The notes under the pieces are model-generated. The model had not been told where the DNA came from, did no database searches, and saw nothing but the letters and a program-made list of their open reading frames with translations. Positions 23,127-30,630 of a stretch of DNA of 30,630 nucleotides are shown piece by piece. Made by a program: the position numbers and the translations under genes. Origin of the DNA: Clostridiales bacterium (lineage in GTDB: Bacteria; Bacillota; Clostridia; Christensenellales; Aristaeellaceae); contig JAHZHX010000020.1 in assembly GCA_019420065.1 (NCBI GenBank), positions 1 through 30,630 on the forward strand, written 5' to 3'. How positions within the stretch are numbered: the first letter of the stretch is position 1; each line of letters starts with the position of its first letter.

Positions 23127-25187
23127 ATGAAGAACGTATCCAAGTTCCTGTCGATGCTTCTTGCGATCGTCATGGTGCTGGGCCTTGCTTGCGCCAGCGC
23201 CGAAACCGTGGCTTATGAGCGCGGTGATGACGAAGAAATCTATATGGAAGTTCTCGGCGAATTCGCAGAGCTGATGGAAAAAGCCAGAGGCGCCGCTACC
23301 GTTGACGAGCGCTTTGTGCTGGAAGCGCAGGCGGAAGCCTTCCTGCTCAACTCCGCTGCGTTTGTCCCCACCACCACCCAGAACGGCGCTTACACCATCA
23401 GCCGCGTCGCTCCCCGCACCGTTCCCTTTGTGCAGTGGGGCAATGACGACGACCGCCTGTTTGGTATGGTGATCGCCGATACCTTCCTGACGCCTGACGA
23501 GCGCAACACCCTGCTGGATGCGTGGGCCAAGGCGGTTGCCGGCGAGGGCACCTATGATCCCGCCGCCATGCTGAAGGAAATGGGCCACACTGTCCAGAAT
23601 ACCTACAAGACCACCTTCGCCACCGCTCCGGTCACCCTGGACTGGCTGAACACCTCTTCTCAGTCTGATACCGAGATCACGGTGAACACCGTTGAGGGTC
23701 TGGTGCAGTACAACAACCTGGGCCAGATGATGCCTGCCCTGGCCGAGACCTGGGAGGTTTCCGAGGATGGCATGACCTACACCTTCAACCTCCGCAAGGG
23801 CGTGAAGTGGTACACTTCCGAGGGTGCCGAGTATGCCGAAGTGACCGCGAAGGACTTCGTCGCCGGTATGCACCACATGCTCGATACCGCTGCCGGCCTG
23901 GAATTCCTGGTTGACGGCGTGATCGTGGGCGTTCATGATTATCTGAACGGCGGCACCTTCGACGACGTCGGCTATGTGGCCACCGATGATTACACCCTGA
24001 CCGTGACCCTGGAAGCCCCCACCTCTTACTTCCTGACCATGCTGACCTACAGCTGCTTCCTGCCCATCTGCGAAGACTGGTACCTGGGCCATGGCGGCGC
24101 TTACGGCATCGAAGAGTATCAGGAAGCCTTCGCTTCCGAAGCCTACACCTATGGCAAGAGCACCGATGTGTCCTCCCAGGTGTACTGCGGCCCCTATCTG
24201 CTGCAGAAGCTGAATGCGGACTCCGAAATCGTGCTTGTGAAGAACCCCAACTATTACAATGCTGCCGCTGTGACCCTGGATACCATTTCCTGGATCTATG
24301 ATAACGGCGAGAACCCGGCGCAGACCTACAAGGATGTGTGCGACGGCGTGTACGCCGGTTCCAACCTGTCCGAGGCTTCCGGTACCCTGGCGCTGGCCAA
24401 GGCTGACGGCAACTTCGAGAAGTATTCCTACATCTCCGAGACCACCAGCACCACCTACTTCGGCGGCTTCAACATGAACCGCGGCACCTTCGGTCTGGAG
24501 AGCGGCGCTGCTGCGTCCCCCAAGACCGAGCAGGAAAAGATCGATACCCAGAAGGCCATCATGAACCTCAACTTCCGCAAGGCCTTTGCCCATGCCTTCG
24601 ACCGTGCGACCCAGAACGCTGTTGTCCGCGGCGAAGACCTGAAGAGCACCAACCTGCGCAACATGTACACCCATCCCGAGTTCGTGCAGCTGTCTGCCGA
24701 CTATACCGATGCTGAGGGCTTCACCTTTGGCGCCGGCACCTGGTACGGTGAGATGGTGCAGCACTATCTGGACAAGATGGAAGCCAACATCACCGTGGCT
24801 GACGGCCAGGATGGTTGGTACAATCCCGACCTGGCCAAGGAGTACCTGGCCAAGGCCAAGGAAGAACTGGGCGACACCGTGACCTGGCCCATCAAGATCG
24901 ACATCGTGTACTATTCTCCCTCTGCCAACATCACCGCGCAGGCGCAGGCGACCAAGAAGGTCGTTGAAGATTGCCTGGGCACCGACAACGTTGTGGTGAA
25001 CCTGCTTGAGACCACGACCTCTCAGGACTTCTATGCTGTTGGTTACCGCGCTGCCGACGGCAAGTCCCTTGGCTCCGACTTCTTCTACGGTTCTGGCTGG
25101 GGTCCGGACTACGGCGATCCCTGCTCCTACCTGGATACCTTCATCCCCGGCGGCTACATGCTCAAGACCCTGGGTCTGGATTACTAA
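23127..25187 (+). CDS. oppA: Oligopeptide ABC transporter substrate-binding protein (AmiA/OppA type), apparently circularly permuted
   Basis: A 686-residue exported binding protein (SBP family 5). The signal peptide (1-25) ends ASA; a Cys at 22 lies in LGLAC, a poor lipobox. Residues about 36-135 (EFAELMEKARGAATVDERF, AEAFLLNSAAFVP, YTISRVAPRTVP, LTPDERNTLLDAWAKA) look like the C-terminal tail of AmiA/OppA proteins, which is expected near the end. A linker (136-160) leads to the normal N-lobe start (LDWLNTSS, 171-178; ALAETWEVSEDGMTYTFNLR; VTAKDFVAGM). The protein then continues as usual to GSGWGPDYGDPCSYLDTF and stops at LGLDY, where the tail would normally begin. Codons are strongly biased towards C-ending forms, suggesting high expression. 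First gene of the importer operon. The family call is firm; the permutation is inferred by eye. Confidence 0.93.
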   Translation: MKNVSKFLSMLLAIVMVLGLACASAETVAYERGDDEEIYMEVLGEFAELMEKARGAATVDERFVLEAQAEAFLLNSAAFVPTTTQNGAYTISRVAPRTVPFVQWGNDDDRLFGMVIADTFLTPDERNTLLDAWAKAVAGEGTYDPAAMLKEMGHTVQNTYKTTFATAPVTLDWLNTSSQSDTEITVNTVEGLVQYNNLGQMMPALAETWEVSEDGMTYTFNLRKGVKWYTSEGAEYAEVTAKDFVAGMHHMLDTAAGLEFLVDGVIVGVHDYLNGGTFDDVGYVATDDYTLTVTLEAPTSYFLTMLTYSCFLPICEDWYLGHGGAYGIEEYQEAFASEAYTYGKSTDVSSQVYCGPYLLQKLNADSEIVLVKNPNYYNAAAVTLDTISWIYDNGENPAQTYKDVCDGVYAGSNLSEASGTLALAKADGNFEKYSYISETTSTTYFGGFNMNRGTFGLESGAAASPKTEQEKIDTQKAIMNLNFRKAFAHAFDRATQNAVVRGEDLKSTNLRNMYTHPEFVQLSADYTDAEGFTFGAGTWYGEMVQHYLDKMEANITVADGQDGWYNPDLAKEYLAKAKEELGDTVTWPIKIDIVYYSPSANITAQAQATKKVVEDCLGTDNVVVNLLETTTSQDFYAVGYRAADGKSLGSDFFYGSGWGPDYGDPCSYLDTFIPGGYMLKTLGLDY

Positions 25188-25234
25188 TTCAAAAAATGCC
25201 GGCATAGACTTGTTTCGATAAGATTTTTGCCGGA

Positions 25235-25262
25235 GCGGGGAGCGGCTCCTGCTGCTCCCCGC
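25235..25262 (+). terminator. Hairpin 1 after oppA (partial terminator or mRNA stabiliser)
   Basis: Perfect 9-bp stem GCGGGGAGC (25235-25243) and GCTCCCCGC (25254-25262), 10-base loop, no T-run. Probably protects the oppA transcript or reduces read-through. Confidence 0.6.
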
Positions 25263-25279
25263 ACATACCGAGGATTACC

Positions 25280-25314
25280 GGCGAAGGCGTTGGAATTTTT
25301 CTAACGCCTTCGCC
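25280..25314 (+). terminator. Hairpin 2 before oppB (mRNA stabiliser or attenuator)
   Basis: Perfect 12-bp stem GGCGAAGGCGTT (25280-25291) and AACGCCTTCGCC (25303-25314) with an 11-base T-rich loop; no T-run follows (CAGCAAATT). It lies 33 bases before the oppB ATG. Confidence 0.6.
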
Positions 25315-25347
25315 CAGCAAATTGTGAAGAAGTAAGTTGGTGTTTTC

Positions 25348-26931
25348 ATGAGATCGTACATGTCCAAGCGCATCCTGTTCTCCATCGTATCACTGGTTGT
25401 GGTTGTGGCCTGCGTGATGCTGCTGGTCTATACCCTCACCAACCGCGCCGTCATTTTCCAGATGGACGACGTGTGGAATAAGAAAAGTGGCAATGACCGC
25501 ACTGTGTATGAGTATATCCAATATCAGAAGTTTGGATACCTTGAATATGCGGATTATGGGAACTTCCTGAAGAATAAATATCAGGCGCTTTATGGCGACG
25601 AGTATACGAAAAACGACGATTATAAGGCGGATAAAAAAGCGATCCAGGATCCGGAAACCTATCGGGAAAATGCTTCCGTCCAGGAATTTGAGGCGCAGTA
25701 TACCGGGAAGGGCTATCAAATGCTGTACCTCAAGCCGATTACCTTTGCTTCCGGCAAAGTGAAAACGGGCGGCAACGGTTATTATCTGGCCGTCCACGAA
25801 AAAAGTGTGTTTACCCGTTTGTGGGACTATTTTACGCATATTATCACTGTGGAAACAACGCGTGACGTGCAGGATCCTGCGCTCACCGATCGATATATTC
25901 GTGTTGAAAAAGATCCGTACAGCAATTTTTACGCAGTGGTCGGTTCCGGCACGCAGCATAAGTATCTGCTGTATGTGGATAGCCGCTTCCCCTTTATTCA
26001 CCAGAACTTCCTGCACCTGAACCTGGGCACCTCCTTTACGAAGTACCGCGGTCAGGAGATTACCGAAGTGATTACGCAGCCGCGCGGCGAGATCCGCACG
26101 GTGCGCACGCAGTATCCGGCGCAGCTGGGAACGGATGAATATGCGGATACGGCCATCGATTTCCATTCGCTGACCTATAACCCCAATGCCCTGACCAAGA
26201 CCGAGCAGAATCAGTTCCCCGACCAGTACGCGACCTATACCTATCGCTACAAGGGCCTGTCGATGCTGGAAAACTCGTTTGTCATCGGTTTGATCGCAAC
26301 GATCATTGCCTATTGCCTGGGTCTGCCGCTGGGTATCCTGATGGCGCGCTACAAGGATGGCATTCTGGATAAGATCGGCAACGGCTATATCATCTTCATC
26401 ATGGCCGTGCCGTCGCTGGCCTATATTTTCCTCTTTGCAACCGTCGGTACATCGCTGTTTAATCTGCCGTACAAGTTTGCCAACGCGGAGATCAAAATCC
26501 TGGCCTATGTGCTGCCCACCGTTTCGCTGGCGCTGCCCTCCATCGGCAGCCTGATGAAATGGATGCGCCGCTACATGATTGACCAGATGAACTCTGACTA
26601 TGTGAAATTTGCGCGCGCGGAGGGTTTGTCTGAAAGCGAGATTTTCCGCAAGCATATTTCCGCCAACGCAATGATTTATCTGGTACACGGCATCCCCGGC
26701 AACATCCTGGGCGCTTTGACTGGCGCAATCATCACGGAGCGCGTATATGCTGTGCCTGGCGTCGGCAATCTGCTGACGACGGCCATCAACTCGCATGATA
26801 ACGGCATTATCGTGGCCTGTACAGTATTCTATACAACGCTGTCAATTATTTCACTGATTCTCGGCGACCTGCTGCTGGCCAAGTACGATCCGCGCATTTC
26901 CCTCTCATCCAGCAAAGGAGGTGGCAGGTAA
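25348..26931 (+). CDS. oppB: Oligopeptide ABC transporter permease, AmiC-type OppB with large outer domain
   Basis: A 527-residue inner permease subunit. The first membrane helix (about 8-30) is followed by about 275 extracytosolic residues before the second helix (about 305-330), then the usual permease core with several helices and the EAA loop FARAEGLSESEIFRKHI that contacts the ATPases. Ordinary OppB is about 310 residues. The long loop matches the pneumococcal AmiC type as I recall it: a GYLEYADY-like segment, VGSGTQHKYLLYVDSRFPFIHQNF, and LNLGTSFTKYRG. The loop probably helps dock or receive the binding protein. The ATG at 25348 has only a weak upstream site; ATG at 25360 is an alternative. 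oppC follows with AAAGGAGG inside the oppB end. Confidence 0.93.
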   Translation: MRSYMSKRILFSIVSLVVVVACVMLLVYTLTNRAVIFQMDDVWNKKSGNDRTVYEYIQYQKFGYLEYADYGNFLKNKYQALYGDEYTKNDDYKADKKAIQDPETYRENASVQEFEAQYTGKGYQMLYLKPITFASGKVKTGGNGYYLAVHEKSVFTRLWDYFTHIITVETTRDVQDPALTDRYIRVEKDPYSNFYAVVGSGTQHKYLLYVDSRFPFIHQNFLHLNLGTSFTKYRGQEITEVITQPRGEIRTVRTQYPAQLGTDEYADTAIDFHSLTYNPNALTKTEQNQFPDQYATYTYRYKGLSMLENSFVIGLIATIIAYCLGLPLGILMARYKDGILDKIGNGYIIFIMAVPSLAYIFLFATVGTSLFNLPYKFANAEIKILAYVLPTVSLALPSIGSLMKWMRRYMIDQMNSDYVKFARAEGLSESEIFRKHISANAMIYLVHGIPGNILGALTGAIITERVYAVPGVGNLLTTAINSHDNGIIVACTVFYTTLSIISLILGDLLLAKYDPRISLSSSKGGGR

Positions 26932-26932
26932 G

Positions 26933-27895
26933 ATGTCTGAAGCAGCCAAGAATAAGGATGAAAACCTGTTCCGCTTTATTGACAGCGATACGATTCAGTC
27001 CGAAAAAATCATTGCGCCCCGATACTCTTATTGGGCCTCGGTATTTCGCGTATTTTTCAAGAAAAAGATCAATATCGTGATGATTACGATCTTCGTGCTC
27101 ATCTTCCTGGGTGCGTTTATCATCCCGGTGTTCTGTCCGTATAGTCCGTATGAGAACGTAACGACAGCGGCGACTTATAACCTCAGCCCGGCGGCGGCCA
27201 TGGATTATTTCGGCGGATTCTCTTTCAAGTGGATTTTGGGCACGGGCGGCCAGGGCAACTCGATTTTCTACGGCATCATGGCGTCTGCCCGCACCTCCTT
27301 GATCCTGGCGGTCATTTGCGCTGCCATCAATATGACGATTGGTATCGTTCTGGGCGCGGTCTGGGGATATTCCAAAAAGTTTGACGCGGTGATGCTGGTA
27401 ATTTACAACATCATCGCCAATGTGCCCTACATCCTGGTCATTTCTGTGCTGGTATACATTATCGGCGCAGGCTTTTGGAGCTTCGTGTTTGCGCTGACGA
27501 TTACCGGCTGGCTGAGCATCGCTTATTTCTTCCGCACGCAGGTGCTGATTATTCGCGACCGCGAGTATAGCCTTGCTTCCCGTTGCCTGGGCACGCCGAT
27601 TTCCCGCATGATTGCCAAGAATATTCTGCCCTTCCTGACCTCTGTTACGGTGACGCTGCTGGCTACCGAGCTGCCTTCCTACATTTCCATGGAGGTATTC
27701 CTCTCTTATATCGGCGTAGGTCTGAGCGCCGAGGTGCCTTCTCTGGGCCGAATGATTCAGGAGGCGCAGTCTGCCTTCCTTGTATATCCGTGGGAATTCT
27801 GGCCGCCGGTTGCGATCGCTTCTGCCATTACCATCATCCTTTATGTGCTGGGGCAGAATCTGGCTGATGCTTCCGACCCCAGAACGCATATGTAA
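26933..27895 (+). CDS. oppC: Oligopeptide ABC transporter permease, AmiD/OppC type
   Basis: A 320-residue second permease subunit. The N-terminus is cytosolic (about 1-45), the first helix is near 48-72, then an extracytosolic stretch of about 45 residues (PYSPYENVTTAATYNL... FKWILGTGGQG) precedes the five-helix permease core. The segment LGTGGQGNSIFYGIMASARTSL is the conserved OppC entry (usually LGTDxxGRDxxxR) in its AmiD-like form. The EAA loop reads SRCLGTPISRMIAKNILP. The ATG at 26933 lies 11 bases after AAAGGAGG; an upstream GTG at 26921 is possible but overlaps the ribosome binding site. The gap to oppD is 16 bases. Confidence 0.93.
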   Translation: MSEAAKNKDENLFRFIDSDTIQSEKIIAPRYSYWASVFRVFFKKKINIVMITIFVLIFLGAFIIPVFCPYSPYENVTTAATYNLSPAAAMDYFGGFSFKWILGTGGQGNSIFYGIMASARTSLILAVICAAINMTIGIVLGAVWGYSKKFDAVMLVIYNIIANVPYILVISVLVYIIGAGFWSFVFALTITGWLSIAYFFRTQVLIIRDREYSLASRCLGTPISRMIAKNILPFLTSVTVTLLATELPSYISMEVFLSYIGVGLSAEVPSLGRMIQEAQSAFLVYPWEFWPPVAIASAITIILYVLGQNLADASDPRTHM

Positions 27896-27911
27896 GGAGG
27901 AGGTAGAACAA

Positions 27912-29714
27912 ATGAATGCGCAAGATAATAAAAAAGTCCTCCTCTCGTTGAAAAACGTAAGCGTCAAGTTCAACGTTCGCGGCAGAATCCTGACGGCAAT
28001 TCGCAACGTATCGCTGGATATTTACGAAAACGAATCCATCGCGATCGTGGGCGAGAGCGGTTCGGGCAAATCCGTATTGACCAAAACCTTTGCCGGGATG
28101 CTGGATTCCAACGGCTTTGTATCCGAGGGCAGCATCATTTTCTCCGATGACGAGCTTTCGGTTACCAAGGTGCAGCTGACGCCGTTTAACCGCCGCTTGC
28201 ATGCCTACCTGTGGAAAATGCTCAACAAAAACGCGACGCTGGAGCGCGGAGCGGCGGAGTACCGGCAGATCTTGGCAAAACAGTCTGCCATGAAGCATAG
28301 CAAAACGCTCTCCATCGAGGAAGAGGAGCGTTTTGAAAATGGGCTTAAAGCAATCCGGGACAGTATTGTTGATACCAACAATTATTTGCAGACCCTGGAT
28401 CATAAGAATAAAGAAGATCAGGCAGAAATCAGCCAGTGCGAAGAAAAGCTGAAAAAGTTTTCTGAGCAGGAGAAGGCGCTGCTTGCCGAACGTGATGCGC
28501 TGATTCAGAAGCATTCCCAGGCGTATCAGGCGGATACCAAGCTGCATGAGCAGGATGAAAATGAGATGCAGCGGCTGAAGGCACTGCGCGTGAAGAAAAT
28601 TGCGACGGTTGACAAGGCTGAAAATCCTTACGGCGTGTCGGATGCGGTGCTGGAGCGCAACAAGATCCTGGCGTATGAAATTCTGCTTTCTATCGGCCGC
28701 TATCCGCTCAAGGACAAGATTGGTTTCATTCCTAAGCTGAATAAGGCTTTCCGCGAGGCGATGATGGTTGGAGAGGATCTGAGCAGCAGTGCCGTGCTGA
28801 ACCGGATTTTCCAGACAGTGGTGTTCTATGTGCAGTATCGCTCGGTGGACGAGGCCAAAGGCGTAGTTGAAGGCTATGCCGTACTTGACTGCGCGCATGT
28901 GAAGTATACCAAGGACTGGCAGCAGATTCGCGGCTGCCGGATTGCCACCGTGTTCCAGGATCCTATGACGAGCCTGAACCCGGTTATCACCATCGGCAAG
29001 CAGATCATGACCGTGATTCTGAAGCATCAGAAGTGCAGCCAGGCGGAGGCCCGCCGCCGCACGATCGAGATCATGGGCAAGGTCGGCATTCCCGATGCGG
29101 AAAAGCGTTTTGACGATTATCCTTTCCAGTATTCCGGCGGCATGCGTCAGCGTATCGTGATTGCCATCGCGCTGTCCTGCCAGCCCAAGATCCTGATTTG
29201 TGACGAGCCGACAACAGCGCTGGATGTAACCATTCAGGCGCAGATCATTCGCCTGATAAAAGACCTGCAGAAAGAGCTGGGCTTTACCACCGTATATATT
29301 ACGCACGATCTGGGCGTGGTTGCCAATGTGGCGGAACGCGTGGCTGTGCTGTATGCCGGCCAGATTGTGGAAATTGGTACGGTCGAGGATATTTTCTATG
29401 ATCCCAAGCACCCCTATACCTGGGCGCTGCTGTCTTCTTTGCCGCAGCTGACGGAAAAGGATACGGATCTGTTTTCGATCCCCGGTACGCCTCCCTCTCT
29501 GTATAACAAGATCATTGGCGATGCGTTTGCTCCGCGCAACCAGTATGCCATGGCCATTGACCTGAAGGAAGAACCGCCGATGTTTGCGGTGAGCGATACG
29601 CACAGCGCCAAGACCTGGCTGTTGGATCCGCGTGCGCCCAAAACAGAGCCCCCCAAGGCCATCCAGAACCTGCATGAGAAGATGGTCAAGATCTACGGCG
29701 ACTTTGACGAGTGA
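27912..29714 (+). CDS. oppD: Oligopeptide ABC transporter ATPase OppD with a large inserted domain
   Basis: A 600-residue ATPase subunit; ordinary OppD/AmiE is about 330-355 residues. Walker A is GESGSGKS (47-54), the Q-loop VFQDPM (347-352), signature YSGGMRQR (407-414), Walker B with DEP (431-433) and the H-loop His465. HPYTWALLSSLPQ near 500-512 and the C-terminal region resemble the oligopeptide-transport ATPase C-terminal domain. Walker A and Q-loop are about 296 residues apart instead of about 57, so residues about 80-333 hold an extra domain. It begins basic and helical, has a charged coiled-coil stretch (about 135-235, many Glu/Lys/Gln), then a mixed part. The frame is unbroken and all catalytic motifs are intact. 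GGAGGAGG precedes the ATG. Confidence 0.93.
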   Translation: MNAQDNKKVLLSLKNVSVKFNVRGRILTAIRNVSLDIYENESIAIVGESGSGKSVLTKTFAGMLDSNGFVSEGSIIFSDDELSVTKVQLTPFNRRLHAYLWKMLNKNATLERGAAEYRQILAKQSAMKHSKTLSIEEEERFENGLKAIRDSIVDTNNYLQTLDHKNKEDQAEISQCEEKLKKFSEQEKALLAERDALIQKHSQAYQADTKLHEQDENEMQRLKALRVKKIATVDKAENPYGVSDAVLERNKILAYEILLSIGRYPLKDKIGFIPKLNKAFREAMMVGEDLSSSAVLNRIFQTVVFYVQYRSVDEAKGVVEGYAVLDCAHVKYTKDWQQIRGCRIATVFQDPMTSLNPVITIGKQIMTVILKHQKCSQAEARRRTIEIMGKVGIPDAEKRFDDYPFQYSGGMRQRIVIAIALSCQPKILICDEPTTALDVTIQAQIIRLIKDLQKELGFTTVYITHDLGVVANVAERVAVLYAGQIVEIGTVEDIFYDPKHPYTWALLSSLPQLTEKDTDLFSIPGTPPSLYNKIIGDAFAPRNQYAMAIDLKEEPPMFAVSDTHSAKTWLLDPRAPKTEPPKAIQNLHEKMVKIYGDFDE

Positions 29715-29725
29715 GGAGGGGGAGC

Positions 29726-30487
29726 ATGAATAACAGCAATACCAACCGGGAAGTTCTGCTTTCTGTACAGAATCTGGACGTAGTTTTCAAACAAGGCAAA
29801 AACAGTTTCAAAGCGGTCAGCGACGTCAGCTTTGACATCTATAAGGGCGAAACCCTTTCGCTGGTGGGCGAGTCCGGATCGGGCAAAACCACGATTGGCC
29901 GCGCCATTGTGCGCATCAATCCCTGTACAAACGGCGCGATCTATTTTAAGGGCGAGAAGATTTCCGGCAAGCTGCCGCGAAAAAAGGACCGGGAAGTCAT
30001 CCGCAAGATTCAGATGGTTTTTCAGGATCCTGCCGCATCTCTGAACGAGCGCGCCACCATTGAATATATCATTTCCGAAGGGCTGTACAACTTCCATCTG
30101 TTCAAGGATGAGAAGGAGCGCATGCAGAAAATCGAAAGCGTAATCAACGAGGTTGGTCTTCTGCCGGAGCATCTGACCCGCTATCCGCATGAATTTTCCG
30201 GCGGTCAGCGCCAGCGTGTAGGCTTGGCCCGTTCGGTGGTGATGGAGCCGGAGCTGATTGTGGCGGACGAGCCGATTTCGGCTTTGGACGTATCCATTCG
30301 CGCCCAGGTGCTGAACCTGCTGAAAAAGTTCCAGCGCGAACGCGGACTGACCTATCTGTTTATTGCTCATGATTTGTCCATCGTCCGCTTTATCAGCGAT
30401 CGCATTGTGGTAAGGGTAAAATCATGGAGGTTGCGGAGACGGAGGAACTGTTCAAGTACCCGCTGCATCCCTATACCCGTTCGCTGA
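29726..30487 (+). CDS. oppF: Oligopeptide ABC transporter ATPase OppF, reading frame broken near 30410
   Basis: The second ATPase subunit (AmiF/OppF type). Walker A GESGSGKT, Q-loop VFQDPAASLNE, signature FSGGQRQR, Walker B IVADEP and the H-loop IAHDLSIVRF are all present in the first 228 residues. After SDRIVV (ending about 30409) the frame turns into an unrelated basic tail and stops at 30487. The expected continuation (roughly MYKGKIMEVAE) resumes in another frame at 30412. About 7 bases seem to be missing between GTGGT and AAGGGT. As read, the product lacks the C-terminal HPYTRSLMSAIP region. This may be a real mutation or a sequence error. GGAGGGGGAG precedes the ATG, 11 bases after the oppD stop. 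Confidence 0.85.
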   Translation: MNNSNTNREVLLSVQNLDVVFKQGKNSFKAVSDVSFDIYKGETLSLVGESGSGKTTIGRAIVRINPCTNGAIYFKGEKISGKLPRKKDREVIRKIQMVFQDPAASLNERATIEYIISEGLYNFHLFKDEKERMQKIESVINEVGLLPEHLTRYPHEFSGGQRQRVGLARSVVMEPELIVADEPISALDVSIRAQVLNLLKKFQRERGLTYLFIAHDLSIVRFISDRIVVRVKSWRLRRRRNCSSTRCIPIPVR

Positions 30488-30630
30488 TGTCGGCCATTCC
30501 GATTCCGGATCCCATTCTGGAAAAAAAGAAAAAGCTGTTTGTTTATACGCCCAACGAGTACGGCGAGGGCGAGGAACAGCCTAAATTGGTGGATATTGGC
30601 GATGGACATATGGTTTATGGCAATTCTGCC
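30412..30630 (+). pseudogene. oppF: C-terminal part of OppF in a shifted frame, cut by the window edge
   Basis: Reading from 30412 gives KGKIMEVAETEELFKYPLHP followed by YTRSLMSAIPIPDP and a Lys-rich segment, exactly the C-terminal oligopeptide ATPase region expected after the H-loop of OppF. The frame is open to the end of the window (73 codons). It has no start or ribosome binding site of its own and belongs to the gene starting at 29726. Confidence 0.85.

Noticed and set aside
22875..25205. 776-codon - strand open frame opposite oppA
   Set aside because: It mirrors the strongly biased codons of oppA, which suppress stops on the other strand. It has no recognisable domain and overlaps the oppA promoter.
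28149..28910. OppD insertion as an intein or mobile intron
   Set aside because: The ends lack the Cys/Ser start and His-Asn end of inteins, no homing endonuclease motif is visible, and the site is not a usual intein position. An inserted domain fits better.
27834..29675. 613-codon - strand open frame opposite oppD
   Set aside because: A shadow of oppD; no motifs and no translation signal.
1..30630. Search for tRNA, rRNA, prophage, transposase or toxin-antitoxin genes
   Set aside because: No tRNA-like cloverleaf with T-loop, no rRNA stretch, no transposase or integrase motif and no terminal inverted repeats were seen by eye.

Overview
The window reads as a chromosomal segment of a GC-rich member of the Clostridia (Bacillota), probably a gut or fermenter anaerobe. 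The evidence is the gene order priA-def-fmt-rsmB-rlmN-stp-prkC-rsgA-rpe, a PASTA-domain Ser/Thr kinase, strong GGAGG ribosome binding sites, nadD/yqeK/rsfS synteny, and an oligopeptide importer of the Ami/Opp type seen in Gram-positives. Species cannot be named from the sequence alone. No rRNA, tRNA, CRISPR array, insertion sequence or prophage gene was seen.

Region 1 (1-10557, + strand) is a tightly packed housekeeping operon. It holds replication restart (priA, 5' end outside the window), N-terminal formyl-Met handling (def, fmt), rRNA methylation (rsmB, rlmN, rsmA), the PP2C phosphatase / PASTA kinase pair, the ribosome-assembly GTPase RsgA, and Rpe. Most junctions overlap by 1-8 bases, which implies translational coupling. 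A bidirectional-looking terminator at 10589-10634 closes it.

Region 2 (10641-14033, mostly - strand) holds a GNAT acetyltransferase, a membrane-anchored protein built of 11-residue coiled-coil repeats, a 46-residue small protein on the + strand, and a small operon. That operon is a NadD-YqeK fusion, then RsfS, then a cysteine-less ArsC/Spx-like protein, behind a good sigma-A type promoter.

Region 3 (14115-19289, + strand) is a set of short transcription units: a membrane protein of unknown role, a small secreted FMN-binding-like protein, an ECF sigma factor with a putative membrane anti-sigma partner, a HAM1-type NTP pyrophosphatase coupled to a DUF5655-like gene, and an orphan secreted protein. 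Several have clear promoters and intrinsic terminators.

Region 4 (19343-22726, - strand) is a very large GH2 beta-galactosidase with a signal peptide. It is divergent from region 5.

Region 5 (23127 to the right edge, + strand) is an Ami/Opp-type peptide importer: oppA, oppB, oppC, oppD, oppF. Three parts look remodelled. The substrate-binding protein appears circularly permuted, because the segment that normally forms the C-terminal tail follows the signal peptide and the protein stops where that tail would begin. OppB carries the large AmiC-type extracellular loop. OppD has an extra domain of about 240-250 residues with coiled-coil character between Walker A and the Q-loop. OppF is interrupted by a frameshift just after its H-loop. 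The permuted binding protein together with the enlarged ATPase is the most unusual content of the window.
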